Positions 21,629-33,323 of a stretch of 59,728 bases of DNA are shown here, piece by piece (within the stretch, counting starts at the first letter, position 1; every line of letters starts with the position of its first letter). A model generated the notes under the pieces. That model saw only the letters and a program-made list of their open reading frames with translations, did not search any database and was not told the DNA's origin. Both the position numbers and the translations under genes were made by a program. The stretch is from Zygophlyctis sp. KS116 (lineage: Eukaryota > Chytridiomycota), in NCBI GenBank assembly GCA_054661495.1, contig BAAFSQ010000031.1:1-59728 (forward strand). The letters are read 5' to 3'.

Positions 21629-24600
21629 TTAACTCGAGTATCCAGACTTTCGTATCTCTGCCAATTTATAACGCGCAGTCTGAAGAGCTTTTTCAATTTC
21701 TAAAATTGAGACTTGGGCATCCATTTCCTGAACCTTGTAATCATGTCGTCCAAGTTTCTCTACTTCAGATAGGGCTTTTGCTTCAGCTATAGATTTGGAG
21801 GCGGATTTGGCTGCCTTGACTAAAAGGGCCGTTGCCTCTCGGACTGCTACTGCTGCTGCTTCCAGTTTGTCTTGGGTTTGGGAAAATGGGACAGCTTTTA
21901 CTCTTGAAGCTGCGACAAGTTGAGTGGTTGCTACAGAGACTTCTTGTGCGGCAACTACCAGCTGTTCCCAAGAATGTGTATCGTGTATAAGACCATCAGC
22001 AACTTCAACTAAATATGTGGTAGCTACAGAGACAGATTTAGCTGCAGATATTAAACCTTCTGTCCACTTATTATTCTTCTTGTAAAATGCAACATTAGAT
22101 GAATTTCCACGGCCCTGAGCGACAATTTCTCTTTCAGATGCAGTTGCACATTTTATCAAGTTTGAAATTGCATTTGTAATTGCCATGGCTGCTTCAAGGA
22201 TTGCAGAGTGGACTTGAATTTGTTGAGGTCTAGATATCAAGCTAGCTAAATGTGCTGCAGCTTCTTCTATAGCTTTTGCGGCTGATCGCATTTCTCTTTC
22301 TACTGCATCTCCAAGTTCTGATTCCAACAATTTTAGATTATCATCTTTGGGAGAAATTTTCTCAACTACTAATCCTAGAGTTTTAAAAGAGTTTTGAGCT
22401 TCTTGTACTCCCTTTTCAATAAATTCTGGTCGGTAGGAAGAATGGAGAGTTGCTAGACGAGAACTTTGGCCATTTATAAAGATATTTCTGCAGTCCAAAA
22501 CACAAGTCTTCAAACTTTTTAATAATTCTTCTGAAACAGCATCATCTTTCGCAAGGCGATTGACTCCTTTTACATTGTTAGTGAGCTGTACAACTGATCC
22601 TAAAAATGCAGTCATTGGTGTAATAACATCCTTTGGATCTCCTCCTTGCGAGACCTTAATTATAGAGTTACCAAAATCAGAGCTGGAAGATTGAGCCTTT
22701 TCTAAGACCGAAAGGACAAATTCTGGTGAAGCTCCTTGATTTCCAAGGTAAGATGGTGAATCAATTTGTATCAATAGTTCATCAAAAGTACTTGCAGAGC
22801 CATTCAAGATTCGATCTAACATTAGACATTTAAGGAAGCGCACCAAGTAATAAGCTCAACTCTGAATTATGATCTAATTGCATTTTTTGTAATTTTGAAC
22901 TTATTTCATTGCTCATACTATCAGCATTCTAAAGATTAGCGCAAATAAAAAAATACCTGCTGTTGTTGCGCAAAAGCTAAAATGGTTTGGTCCAAACTAG
23001 CCTTTAGAACTTCTATTTCTTCAGCGTGTGCCTAAAAATTTACGGAGAAATATTTACTAAATCTGCACGTTGGGAATCGTCTTTCGCAAGCTCAAGTTGT
23101 CGTCTAAGCGCTTCTATTTCAGATATTTTACCCTGTCTGTCAATAATACTAAATTACATTGAGAGAATTTTCAAAAGCCATCTTTTCATTGTTAAATCTA
23201 GAAACCAAACCAGCGACCTCTGCACCCTTTGAATTTGAAATATCCGACAAAGATGATTGTGCGTCTCGTAGCTCCTTCCGTAATTGACCTATTTCCTCTG
23301 CGTGTTGGTTTCGAAGCCTCTCGGCCTCATTTCTAAAACGATCGCGCTCAACAAGTAAATCAGTCATTTCATCTGATTTCAACTTTGATATAAAAGTTTG
23401 ATAAATAAGTACCTTAAGTTCTGTCCTTATTCTTTCTAATTCTGCTTTTGATTTATGTGAATCATTTAAGTCAGCATCCTTTTTGTCCTTTAATGATGTT
23501 AGAAGGTCGATATGTTCTTTACGAAGTTGGGAATAAAGCTTTGCTAAAGCTTCATACTTTTGTTTCCAAATATTTACTTCCTCTATCATATCAATATTAT
23601 AAGCGCACCTGTAAGCCTCCTAATTGTTTCGTCATCATTTTTAAGCTTAAAACTATTCAGCTGATCTTCTAATGCTCTCATTTTTGAAAGATAATCCTGA
23701 ATAGTATTTCGGTCAGTCAAAGATTGCATTCGCGCATTTTCAAGTTGTGATTGCGCATCAACTAACCGAGACTGCATTAGCTGGAACTCTAATTGAGCAG
23801 CTTGATTAGCACTTTGCGCTTGTTGCTGCATCATCCGGATTCGCTCTTCTTCCATTCTTAGTTTTTCAGCATTTTGACGTTTCAACTCCTCTTCTCTTTG
23901 ATGCTGCAATTCCAACTCCCGCATTTTTTGTAACTCTTGCTGCCTTTGTAGTTCTTGCTGCCTCTTTAACTCTTGTTGCTTTAAAAGAGCTTGCTGCCTT
24001 TGTCTCTCTAATTCTTCCTGTTCCTTTTGCAATTGCTGTTGAAGCTACTCTGTTTAAAAAAAGTAAAGTACCCTCTCTTGTTCCTTCAAAAATTCATCAT
24101 CATCCTCATCCTTTTGTTCTTTTTCCAAGCTTTGAACTTTTGGCTTTCTGACTGGTGGTCCTTTTACTAAAAAATCTGGAGGATCAGCCGACAAGTGAGG
24201 AATTGTAATTAGAGATGTCAAATATCTCAACGCTTTACAATCTTCATAAAACGCATAAAGTTGATTATGAGAATTTTTGAATAATACCCGTAGAGGAGAC
24301 AAAACTTCAACAGATCCAATAACTTTACCATTAAAGAACCCAAAAGATACCTTGATGCATTCCTGTTAACATTGAAACCAAAAATTCATAAACCCCATAA
24401 CTTTCTTCTACCAGTGGAACTAGAGCCGATATTCTTGCTTCATTGTTACTTGTTGCTCTTAAACTAGAAAAAACATATTTTTGTAAAACATCAATTTTCC
24501 CCAACATTTCAAGTAATTCCTCAATAGTATGATAACCTTCATTAGGATCCTGTAATCCTTTAATTGAAATATATTCATCATAATCAAAATTTCCAGAGAA

Positions 24601-25052
24601 TTCAGGATGTAAAGCATGATAATCAAGTTTACTAACCAAAAATTGTACGTACGCCTTTATCAGATCTGAATACCCCCCATAATGCCCCGCAGTCCTTGAG
24701 AGCGACTGTAAAAATGGAGTTTCTCTAATTCCTTCCTTTAGAACCTAGAATTTAGAAAACTTAAATATACGCCTGGATGACCCTGTCTAACAACTTTATG
24801 GAGCATAATCATTAATTTAAATACAACGACTTCGTCGCCTAAAGCCGGAAAAGACTTTATTGCTCTCCAAAAGCTCCCTGCGCCTCTAATATCCCAAGTG
24901 TAAAGCATGCATCCACGGACATGTTTCTGCTTTGGCGCTGATTCCTCTGTAGAAAGGGCTTTACGGATATGAACGGCCAAATCTTCTTCCATCTTTAATG
25001 TACCAATCGCAGGCCTCTGTCCCTGTGACCCTGGATACTGTTGATTATACAT
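21629..25052 (-). CDS. SLA2: SLA2/END4 (HIP1R-type) endocytic adaptor
   Basis: Ten exons give 1059 residues. Introns: 22816-22843, 22929-22956, 23032-23057, 23133-23157, 23383-23412, 23583-23608, 24045-24071, 24323-24350 and 24745-24770 (25-30 nt). The N-terminal ANTH domain (residues 1-290) includes HIRKALSTEESAPKQKHVR and EVVVFKLMIMLHKVVRQGHP and binds phosphoinositides. A Q/E/R-rich coiled coil fills about residues 330-650. The C-terminal talin-like I/LWEQ (THATCH) module binds F-actin and contains repeats such as LVVAAQEVSVATTQLVAASR. Sla2 couples clathrin coats to actin in endocytosis. The 23383-23412 intron is 30 nt without a stop, so its removal is inferred from family fit. Confidence 0.95.
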
Positions 25053-25217
25053 GAGTTATAAATCTAAAAACCCAAAACTACTCCACCAAAAGTCCGAGTT
25101 TTGTTCGGAGATTTTCTTTCAAAAAATAAAAAAAATCTAGTGCACCTCCATGTTTGCCACTGTATTACTAAAATCTAAATTTATTAAACGTTTTAAAATC
25201 TTGAGTTTTTCCATTTT

Positions 25218-25247
25218 ATGAAAAGTGAAGATTTACAAAATTTATGA
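25218..25247 (+). promoter_or_regulatory. Upstream ORF whose stop overlaps the main ATG
   Basis: A nine-codon upstream frame (MKSEDLQNL) starts at 25218. Its TGA overlaps the ATG of the RNB exonuclease gene in an ATGA at 25244-25247. If the upstream ATG is in the mRNA, ribosomes would terminate exactly on the main start, a geometry known to allow reinitiation. Whether this ATG is transcribed is unknown. Confidence 0.5.
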
Positions 25248-27759
25248 AAAAAATCAATCCTTCAGTCATTGAGTTTCTCTCTCTAAAGAATCAGCAGGTG
25301 AGACCACAGTTGGGAATTTTACTATCAAATGAGAAAAGTCAGTGTTGGACTGTTTTAACAAATGGGCATCTTTTTACTCATGGATTAAATAATATTAGAT
25401 TAGTTCTCTCTGATACTGATCAGTTTCTAAAAGAATTCAATTCTGAACCCCTTCATCCTGCTGGTCTATCAATGAATACTCTTGATAGATTGGACAAAAT
25501 TCCTGAAATTTTAGGTGCTATAAAGGATTTGGAAGGAGAATCTTTGAAAAAGGAATATTTAGAATCTATGCCTCTAGAATTCAAAAAATCAAAATATGAT
25601 ATAGAAGAATTAACTCGAGAATTTAGATTTCTTAAATCAGATACATCTAATAATTTTATTTCAAGTAAATGGGCCACATACCAAACAATTCTAAAATCTC
25701 AAAATCTATTTAGAATTTATGAAAATCCTTTAAAAGGAATGGAAATTGAATGCTTTTCAAAAGATCAAACTGATTTTTTTTCATCTATTGGTTACAAGGA
25801 AGAAGAGCTTATAGAATTTATTAGGAAATGTTTAGACAAGTCAATTCATAATTCTTGGTCAGAATTTGAATTGAAAATCATTGATTTGCTAAAAAAAGGT
25901 GTGATTTCATCAAAAAAGTATCCAGATATTCACAAGAAAATTTCATTTGATATATTGCGCAAAACTGAAAAGTATTTACCAAATGATTCGGATTTAATTG
26001 TGTTTTTAAAAGATTCTGGTTTAGTGGCTCCATGGGAGACCTTTTTACAAAGATCTACTGGTTTATGTAGATTTGCAGATGTTCCTGTAAAAGATGAAGA
26101 GAGAATTACAAAGGAATTCGAAGAAGAGTATTCAGATAAAATGTTGAAGGATATAAATACATTGGAGACTTCTGATGGTAGCTTAAGTTTTGAATCGATA
26201 ACATTGCCGGAAAAATATTCTTGGATATCTCCAGATTTTGTCCCTGAAGGGGAAATTCTAGATTTACCTTTTTCAAGAGATGTTTGCAGTCATATCAGAA
26301 AAGATTTTGGTGATTTACCTGGTAAATAATCTTGATTTAATCTTTCATAGTTTACATAATTGATGCCGATACCGCACATGAAATTGATGATGGAATATCA
26401 ATTGAACATAATCCTGACGGTGTTTGGATACATACTCACGTCGCTGATCCAACAGTATATATGCAAGCGAATCATCCACTTTCACTGTTTGCACAACTTA
26501 GGCATTCTAGTATTTATTTTCCAGATAACCATTTGCCACTTATTCCTTCTAAATTAACAGATGAAATTTTCAATTTGGGAAAGTCACCATTTGCAGTCAC
26601 GTTTTCAGCAAAAATGGACTCAAAGGGAGATATTCTGGACTATACAGTCCAGCCGTCCATAATTAAGAATGTAATGCGAATTAGTTATTCAAGAGCTGAT
26701 GGTTTGATTGACGAAATTGAAAATGATACCCAAGATCAGGGTGCATCAAGGGATTTAAAAGAAATTAAAAAGTTGACGGAAAAGCATATTCAATATAGAA
26801 CTAATCAAGGGGCTATAAACGCAGACTCAAAAGGAGAAGTCAGACTCACTCCTTATCCATTTATAGATCCATCAAAATCATGGAATCCTCCTCCCGAGAA
26901 ATATCCCAAGATTTTTATAGATAATTATGATCTCAAATCTAGAACCATGGTGTCGGAATGTATGATTATTGCTGGAAGAATTGGTGCACGTTTTTTTACA
27001 GATAAAAAGATTCCTGCAATTTACCGTGTACAGGAACATCCCCAACTTTCAAATCAAAATGATCTTAAAGACTTTCAATCTATAATGGATAAAAAAGATC
27101 CTATAACTGGTGTACTTCCAATTTTTGAATCTCGTAAATTAGGTCGATTTGTTCGCAGCGCAGCTTCATCAACTCACTCCATGCCTCATTTTGCCATGGG
27201 ATTAGATGAAAACGGCTATTTAAAACTGACCAGCCCATTAAGACGATATACAGATTTAATACTTCATTGGAACATAAAGGCTTACTGGTCTAAAACTAAA
27301 TTTCCATTTTCAGAGGATGATCTTTTGTCAATGATCCCCAGACAGACTATTTTGGACAATCAGCTTAAATATTTATCTCATCATTCAACCCGCTTTTGGT
27401 TATATGAGTGGATTAGAAGACGTCAAGTTCTATACAAGTCTCCACTGGTGAACATTGATGATGGTATTGTACCTCATGAAAGTGAATTTGGAATTCCAAG
27501 AACCTGGACGTGGAACCTCAGAACAAACAAATATGCATCTGAGTACCCTTTATACAAGGCAATAATTTTGGAGATTGTGGAAGACCGTAAACTATTAAAA
27601 GTTTGTCTACCCTCTCTAGCATATTTAATCAATCCATGCTTTTATGTAAGAAATAGCCCAGAATTATTTGTGGGAAACTCAATCAATGTCCGTGTTTTTA
27701 ATGTTGATCCTGGAATGTTGGAATTGAAATTGGATTATATACCAGGAAATGATCAATAA
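25244..27759 (+). CDS. DSS1: RNB-domain 3'-5' exoribonuclease (mitochondrial DSS1/RNase II type)
   Basis: Two exons with a 29-nt intron (26322-26350) give 828 residues. Splicing joins DLP to VYIIDADTAHEIDDGISIEH, the catalytic acidic motif of RNB nucleases. The RNB core continues with HTHVADPTVYM, FPDNHLPLIP and the distal KLTSPLRRYTDLILHWNIKA, where the arginines contact RNA. The basic N-terminus and absence of the PIN or CSD modules of nuclear Dis3 favour the mitochondrial degradosome nuclease Dss1. It degrades mitochondrial RNA with the Suv3 helicase. The C-terminal S1-like domain is present but weak. Confidence 0.88.
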
Positions 27760-27881
27760 ACTATATATTGTTTTATTTACACGACATATTCTCTTTTTAT
27801 CCATTCTAATTAAATGATCAATCTTACATCCATTTTAACGTTTAAACCATATAGTAATCGAGCATTTTCCAAACAAAAAAT

Positions 27882-27956
27882 GGTTTCATAGTGTAGTCGG
27901 TTTATCACGTGAGCTTAACATGCTCGAGGTCCTGGGTTCGATCCCCAGTGAAACCA
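27882..27956 (+). tRNA. tRNA-Val (anticodon AAC)
   Basis: A complete cloverleaf is visible. The 7-bp acceptor stem is GGTTTCA paired with TGAAACC and is followed by discriminator A. The anticodon stem is TGAGC/GCTCG with loop TTAACAT, and the T-arm is CTGGG TTCGATC CCCAG. Anticodon AAC reads valine GTT codons. No intron is present. An oligo-T tract (27957-27960) just downstream fits RNA polymerase III termination. It sits between two plus-strand protein genes. Confidence 0.96.
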
Positions 27957-28070
27957 TTTTACTTATTTTGAACTAGTGACCGTATCTGCAGTTTGGTAGT
28001 TTTTTTGGAATTATTATTTTACCGTTTTCGCATTTTACCAAATCCTCCGACTGAGTCATATTGTAATAGA

Positions 28071-28160
28071 ATGAAGCATGATGCGAATCAGTCACAAGAG
28101 AAAATCCTAAAATCAAATTCTTTCAAAATTGCAAATGATGAGCACAAATTTGCCGTATGA
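28071..28160 (+). promoter_or_regulatory. Overlapping upstream ORF of HEM13
   Basis: An upstream ATG at 28071 opens a 29-codon frame that runs past the HEM13 start at 28135 in another frame and ends at 28160. A second upstream ATG at 28078 opens a nine-codon frame ending at 28110. If the transcript starts upstream of them, these would depress initiation at the true start. They may instead lie upstream of the mRNA 5' end. Confidence 0.4.
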
Positions 28161-29172
28161 TGCAGCAGCTCCACTACAAGCCAAAGATTCTCTTGGCATC
28201 CATGATCGAATGACTCAATTTGTAACTAATCTTCAAAAGGATATTGTAGCAGCTCTGGAAGTATTTGAAGGATCGGGAGCATTTTTAAGAGATTCATGGA
28301 CTAGAGAAGAAGGAGGCCATGGAACTTCATGCGTTTTACAAAAGGGAAAAGTATTTGAAAAGGCCGGTGTTAATGTCTCAGTTATAAATTCTTGTGCTCC
28401 TCAGGCAATGATTCAGCAAATGAGAGCTCACAGAATTCCGACACTCTCAAATGATACTAAATATGATATGTCGGTCGCTGGTATTTCACTTGTGATTCAT
28501 CCGCATAATCCTCATGCGCCAACTGTGCATTTGAATTATCGCTATTTTGAATTACTAGAAGGAAATAAAGTCGTTGCTTGGTGGTTTGGAGGTGGTTCCG
28601 ATTTGGTAATTCACATTTTTAAAAGTATAGACTCCAGCTTATATGTACGAGGAAGATTGTGTACATTTTCATAGTCTTTTGAAGGCTGCTTGCGATACAC
28701 ATGATTCTTCATATTATCCAAAATTTAAGAAATGGTGTGATGAATATTTTGTAAATACTCATCGTGGGGAGTCAAGGGGGATAGGAGGGATTTTTTTTGA
28801 TGATTTAGATTCTAAAAGTCCAATCGAGTTATTCAATTTTGTTTATGATTGCGGAAATTCCTTTATAAAGCAATATATACCTCTGATTGAAAAAAGAAAA
28901 GATATGGAATTTACTAAAGAACAAAAGGAATGGCAGCAATTGAGAAGAGGTAGATATGTGGAATTTAATTTGGTAAACTGATTTTTTGATTTAGAATCTA
29001 GGTTCATGATCGGGGAACAAAGTTTGGACTCTCTACTCCTGGTGTACGGATAGAGTCTGTTTTAATGTCATTGCCTCTCACGGCACAATGGGAGTATATG
29101 CACGTACCAGCTCCAGGATCTCCTGAAGATGATTTACTCAAAGTTTTAAGAAATCCAAGAGACTGGTTATAA
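28135..29172 (+). CDS. HEM13: Coproporphyrinogen III oxidase (oxygen-dependent)
   Basis: Three exons with introns at 28606-28630 (25 nt) and 28973-29001 (29 nt) give 327 residues, practically the yeast Hem13 length. The CPO signature is intact: [56 protein letters not shown] and [13 protein letters not shown], the last two restored by splicing. The enzyme decarboxylates coproporphyrinogen III to protoporphyrinogen IX using O2, late in haem synthesis. It implies that at least the end of the haem pathway is retained. No N-terminal targeting sequence is obvious, as in yeast, where the enzyme is cytosolic. Confidence 0.97.
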
Positions 29173-29198
29173 TAATATAAAAATAAGTTTTAATTTTT

Positions 29199-30518
29199 TT
29201 AGTAATTGCAATGTCCCAAATATCTTGAGGCGACAGGCCAATCTTTAACATTCCAGATTCCAGTGATGTATGCGAGATATCTTTCTAGTCCCATACCAAA
29301 TCCACCATGCGGAACAGTTCCATACCTTCGAAGATCTAAATACCAATCATAGTCTTCCTTCTTCATTCCAGATGCAAGAATTCTCGATAGTAAAAGATCT
29401 AGAGACTCTTCTCTTAAAGACCCACCAATCAGTTCTCCAATTTTAGGAACCAGTAAATCAGTACATTCAACAGTCTGTCCATCAGGAGAAAGTTTCATGT
29501 AAAAAGGTTTCACAGATGCAGGATAATTTGTTATAAATACAGGCCCTTTTACATACTCTTCTGCAAGATACCTTTCATGTTCTGTTTGTAACGATAACCC
29601 CCATTTTACAGGATATTCCCATGTTCTTTTAGCTGATTGTAATATAGAGATAGCTTTAGTATACTCCAACCTTCCCCAAGGCTCTAAAAATCTTTTTATT
29701 CGTTCATCCCTAGACGTATCTATATATTTTGAACAAAATACCAAATCTTCATTATTTTCAACAATATCTTTTGTAACTTTGATCAATGAATCTTGTATAA
29801 AATCTAGTAATTCATGAATATTAAAAATAAATGCCATTTCCGCTTCCAACATCCAAAACTCTGCCAAATGACGTGTAGAAGCTGATGTCTCTGCTCTAAA
29901 TGCAGGATTTAAACAATATACCCTTGAAATCCCAGAAGCCAACATTTCTAAATGCAATTGACTTGAAACTGTCAAATATGCAGGTTTGGAAAAGAAATCA
30001 TTTTTTCCACTTGAAACTTGAAAGACATCACCCCCACCTTCTGCATCATTACCAGTTAGTATTGGAGGATGAGTCTGAAGAAAATCCTTGTCATGAAAAA
30101 CCTTTGAAATCGAATTAATTGCCAAACTTCTGACTCTAGTTGTGATCTGATGAATCCTAGTCCTACTCTTCAAATGTGCAAACCTACGAAGATATTCCAG
30201 TGGTAATTTAGTCTTTGCCAAGGGATAATTCTGATTTGATGTTCCTAAAACTTTTAATTGCTTTGACACTAATTCAAAATCCTGTCTCTCTCCTGGCCTT
30301 TTTTTATAATCCCCTTGGACTAATAGACAAGTCCCATTCGTCAAGTCCAAGCCTTGTAACAGTTGCGAATCTAAAACGACTTGTAAGTCATTCAGAGTAG
30401 AACCATCTGATAACGCAAGAAACGTTGTTTTTGCATGCGATCGTATGGATCTGATCCATCCCCCTACAGAGACATTTGAGATTTCATTTGTTGCAGTCAA
30501 GAGCCGTTTGACATTCAT
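29199..30518 (-). CDS. SLM5: Asparaginyl-tRNA synthetase, probably mitochondrial
   Basis: A single exon of 439 residues from the first ATG at 30518; the open frame extends further upstream but only with non-ATG codons. It has an OB-fold anticodon-binding domain (VGGWIRSIRSHAKTTFLALS), the AsnRS linker PLEYLRRFAHLKSRTRIHQI, class II motif 2 (FRAETSASTRHLAEFWMLEAE) and motif 3 (GGFGMGLERYLAYITGI). The short basic start and bacterial-like size favour the mitochondrial enzyme over the longer cytosolic one. It charges tRNA-Asn in the organelle. The 69-nt spacer to divergent POL32 must hold both promoters. Confidence 0.9.
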   Translation of the reverse strand: MNVKRLLTATNEISNVSVGGWIRSIRSHAKTTFLALSDGSTLNDLQVVLDSQLLQGLDLTNGTCLLVQGDYKKRPGERQDFELVSKQLKVLGTSNQNYPLAKTKLPLEYLRRFAHLKSRTRIHQITTRVRSLAINSISKVFHDKDFLQTHPPILTGNDAEGGGDVFQVSSGKNDFFSKPAYLTVSSQLHLEMLASGISRVYCLNPAFRAETSASTRHLAEFWMLEAEMAFIFNIHELLDFIQDSLIKVTKDIVENNEDLVFCSKYIDTSRDERIKRFLEPWGRLEYTKAISILQSAKRTWEYPVKWGLSLQTEHERYLAEEYVKGPVFITNYPASVKPFYMKLSPDGQTVECTDLLVPKIGELIGGSLREESLDLLLSRILASGMKKEDYDWYLDLRRYGTVPHGGFGMGLERYLAYITGIWNVKDWPVASRYLGHCNY

Positions 30519-30587
30519 GTTGTAGGCAAAGTTTGACCTACAAACAATCAAGTTGAGGAGCAGGTGCGGGGTCAAATTTAGCGAAAA

Positions 30588-31687
30588 ATGGAAAATTTAA
30601 TTTTAGAAAACTCTTTTGCAACAATTAAACAGACTTTGCTTCCATCTGATGACCCTCGGAACAAGTTTTACCTTGTTATTCATGGTGACGAGGAAAATTT
30701 AAATTATAAAATTGTGTCTGAAGAAAATTTAAAAGGTATATTTCCCAAAAAAAGATTAAATTCTAGACGTGGAAAATATTTTATTTAAAAAGCTCTATTG
30801 TATTTCTAAAGAGAAAAACTTTCAATTGCTGAATTTGGTGACAGTACAAAATCAACAAGATTTTAAAGACATAGCCCTTACGAAAAGCCTAACTCATCCA
30901 AGCGTCAAAATACTGAAAGAGATTTCGAAACCTAAACCGCTTGCAGAAACACAACAAGTTAAAGTCAGTAATAACCCATTTGATGCTATTAAAAAATCAA
31001 AGAAAGCAGGACTCAATAAAGAATCGTTCTTTGCTGCCTTTAAGAAGCACGATCAAGTGGAAAAAAATGAAAATTCCGTCAAAGTTGCGCCCAAAACTTC
31101 AGAAAAGTCAATTCAAGACTCAGAGGTTGCTGTAAAAACGGACTCAGTAGCTCAAAACTCCAAAGATGTAAAAACTAGTAATAATCAAGATTCGGTGGTT
31201 GTAAAAAAGAAATCCTCAGTTCAAAATTCCAAAAACGCAAAAGCCAACAAAAATAAAGACCCAGTGGTTGTTGCACAAAAGAAATCTGTACAGAAAAAAG
31301 CCGGATCTAAAGCTTCAGAAAAGAGTCTAGTTCAAGAAACTACTCTAAAGGATATGTTTGAAAATGATAAAAAAGGAAATGAAATTGAGGATGATACTCA
31401 CGAAGATCAACATAAGGAGGAGGAACAAGATTCTCAAGAATTGATACAACCCAGGAAAGGTAGAAAAAAGAGAAAGGTTATAAAGACAATGACATTTTCG
31501 GAAGGAAAGTATATGAGTAAATTCTTATCAAGTTAATGTGATAGAAACCAGAGATGTGGAAACATGGGAGAGTTATTCTGAGTCAGAGAATGAAAAAACT
31601 AGCGGTAATGCGTTTAGTGAATTACCAAAAAAGAGAAAATCTCAAAGTCAACAGCATTCGATTTCTTCTTTTTTTACAAAAAAATAA
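30588..31687 (+). CDS. POL32: DNA polymerase delta third subunit (Pol32/Cdc27/POLD3-like)
   Basis: Three exons with introns at 30736-30766 (31 nt) and 31517-31544 (28 nt) give 346 residues. The short N-terminal domain (LYCISKEKNFQLLNL region) resembles the part that binds the B-subunit. The middle is Lys/Ser-rich and disordered. After the second splice comes YMKTRDVETWESYSESE, as in other Cdc27 proteins. The very C-terminus carries a PCNA-interacting peptide, QQHSISSFFTKK (Q-x-x-I-x-x-F-F). Pol32 links polymerase delta to PCNA. The N-terminal winged helix looks shorter than in human POLD3. The family call rests mostly on layout and the PIP box. Confidence 0.75.
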
Positions 31688-31689
31688 AA

Positions 31690-33183
31690 TTATAATGGTT
31701 TCACCCAGCCTGCTTCGTAAAAAAATTCATACACTTTTGTTGCTTTTTGAGGATCCACATCTTTCAGTAAAGCTTTAGACATTGATGGCGTTAGATAACC
31801 TCGTGATACATATGCTCTTAAAAGGATATCCTTCATTAGAAAATATGCTTTTGGGTAAATACGAAGATTCGAACACAAGTCTCGTTCTCCTTGTAGTAAA
31901 AGTGAATATGATTCAGCTTGAGTTATATCTAGGGGGTTTGGAGCTTTTCTATGTGCAGCTCCTCCCTGCCTTCCCGGTGGAGTTATCGATTCATCTTTAG
32001 TTCGAGCTGATCCGGACCTAGCTGAAGGCTTATCATACATGACTGAACTATATCCCAGTGCTTTATTAGTTGCCCTATTAGCTTTATCTTTTTCATAAGT
32101 TGGTATTTCAGAGAGTTTAGTCAATCCCATTTTTCTAGCCTCTTGTAATAGTGTAATTCTTTGACGCAACTTTAATTCTTCTATTATTTAAATGATAAAT
32201 GTAGAATACGTAATAAACCCCCTATAAACTTGTTAAAATCCGCCTCATTCATCATTCTAGAATATACTCTAAATTTTGATAATAATTCCCTCTCCTCTTT
32301 CACCCTTTTTTTCTCAATCCCTTGAATTTTTCTAAATTTAAAACCATTTTACTTACCTAAAATCAATTAAATTCCTTGAAAAAATGAAATTCTTCCTTTC
32401 TATTCTCTCTGTCAATGTTGAATTATATATAGCAAGAATTGTAGTTTTCAATAATATTTCATCTTGTGAATCCAACTCTGAAAATTCCATAGCCCCTACA
32501 TATTGATCCGCTTCATTATCATATTCAGTTTCAAAATCCAATCTTCCTGGCATATAACCCTGAATATCATGATTGCAAGGCTGACTTGCAGGAGGCCTTG
32601 TAGTTTTACATGGTTTTTTAGGAGCTAAAACTATAAATTGATTTATAAATTACATAATACAACTCCAGCAGCACTTCTCCGTAATTTTTCCTTTTCAAAC
32701 TTGATATTTGAATTTGGCAATGGCCAAGTCTAATTATTCATATTATTAATGATTTACTTTAGAGTTTACATAAACATCCATATAATGACTTAAAACCTCT
32801 TCTTTCCCTTTAGTTCCAATGTATTCTGCAATTTGTTCCCAATTTCCCATTCCAAACGTTTGTAAACCTTCCAAGAGCAACAACTCTTCATCGGCATACC
32901 AATCTTTAGTATAAATTGGAAAATCTAAAGCTTCTAGTATTCTATACTTGTGATTATTTGAATGATCCATAGATTCTTTCCCTTGGCAAAAGCAGTCGAG
33001 ACAGAGATCATAATCTGCACAGTCTGCACACTTGAAAATGAGTTTTAGAGTCAACTCCTTTGAACAAGAGTCACAATGTGTTTTAACAGCATAGTCCTCC
33101 TTTGGCTCTGGATATTTCCTCTTTTTGATTGAAATCGTCATTTTCAAAAACCTGTTTTTTCCCAACAATGTTGGTAAATTCAT
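31690..33183 (-). CDS. ADA2: ADA2 (SAGA/ADA coactivator subunit)
   Basis: Five exons with introns at 32181-32209, 32332-32356, 32631-32653 and 32730-32757 (23-29 nt) encode 462 residues. A ZZ zinc finger comes first (CDSCSKELTLKLIFKCADC and YDLCLDC), then a SANT domain (WYADEELLLLEGLQTFGMGN). Next is the Ada2-specific QPCNHDIQGYMPGRLDFETE, a helical region, and a C-terminal SWIRM domain ending in KVYEFFYEAGWVKPL. Ada2 boosts Gcn5 histone acetylation on nucleosomes. An in-frame ATG at residue 15 is an alternative start just before the conserved part. The stop is 2 nt from the convergent POL32 stop. Confidence 0.95.
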
Positions 33184-33323
33184 GTTTTTTGTTTGATTGT
33201 CGTTTGAGAATGCATATAATAAAATTCATGGCTATTGATTTAAATTCTATATTCAATACTTAATACTCAATATTCCAATGCAATCTTTTGAAACCTCTAG
33301 TTTCAGAAGGTGCCGCAAACTTT

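Noticed and set aside
31517-31532. A 16-nt intron in POL32
   Set aside because: The first reading used an early AG; the next AG gives a 28-nt intron with correct phase and restores the conserved YMKTRDVETWESYSESE stretch.
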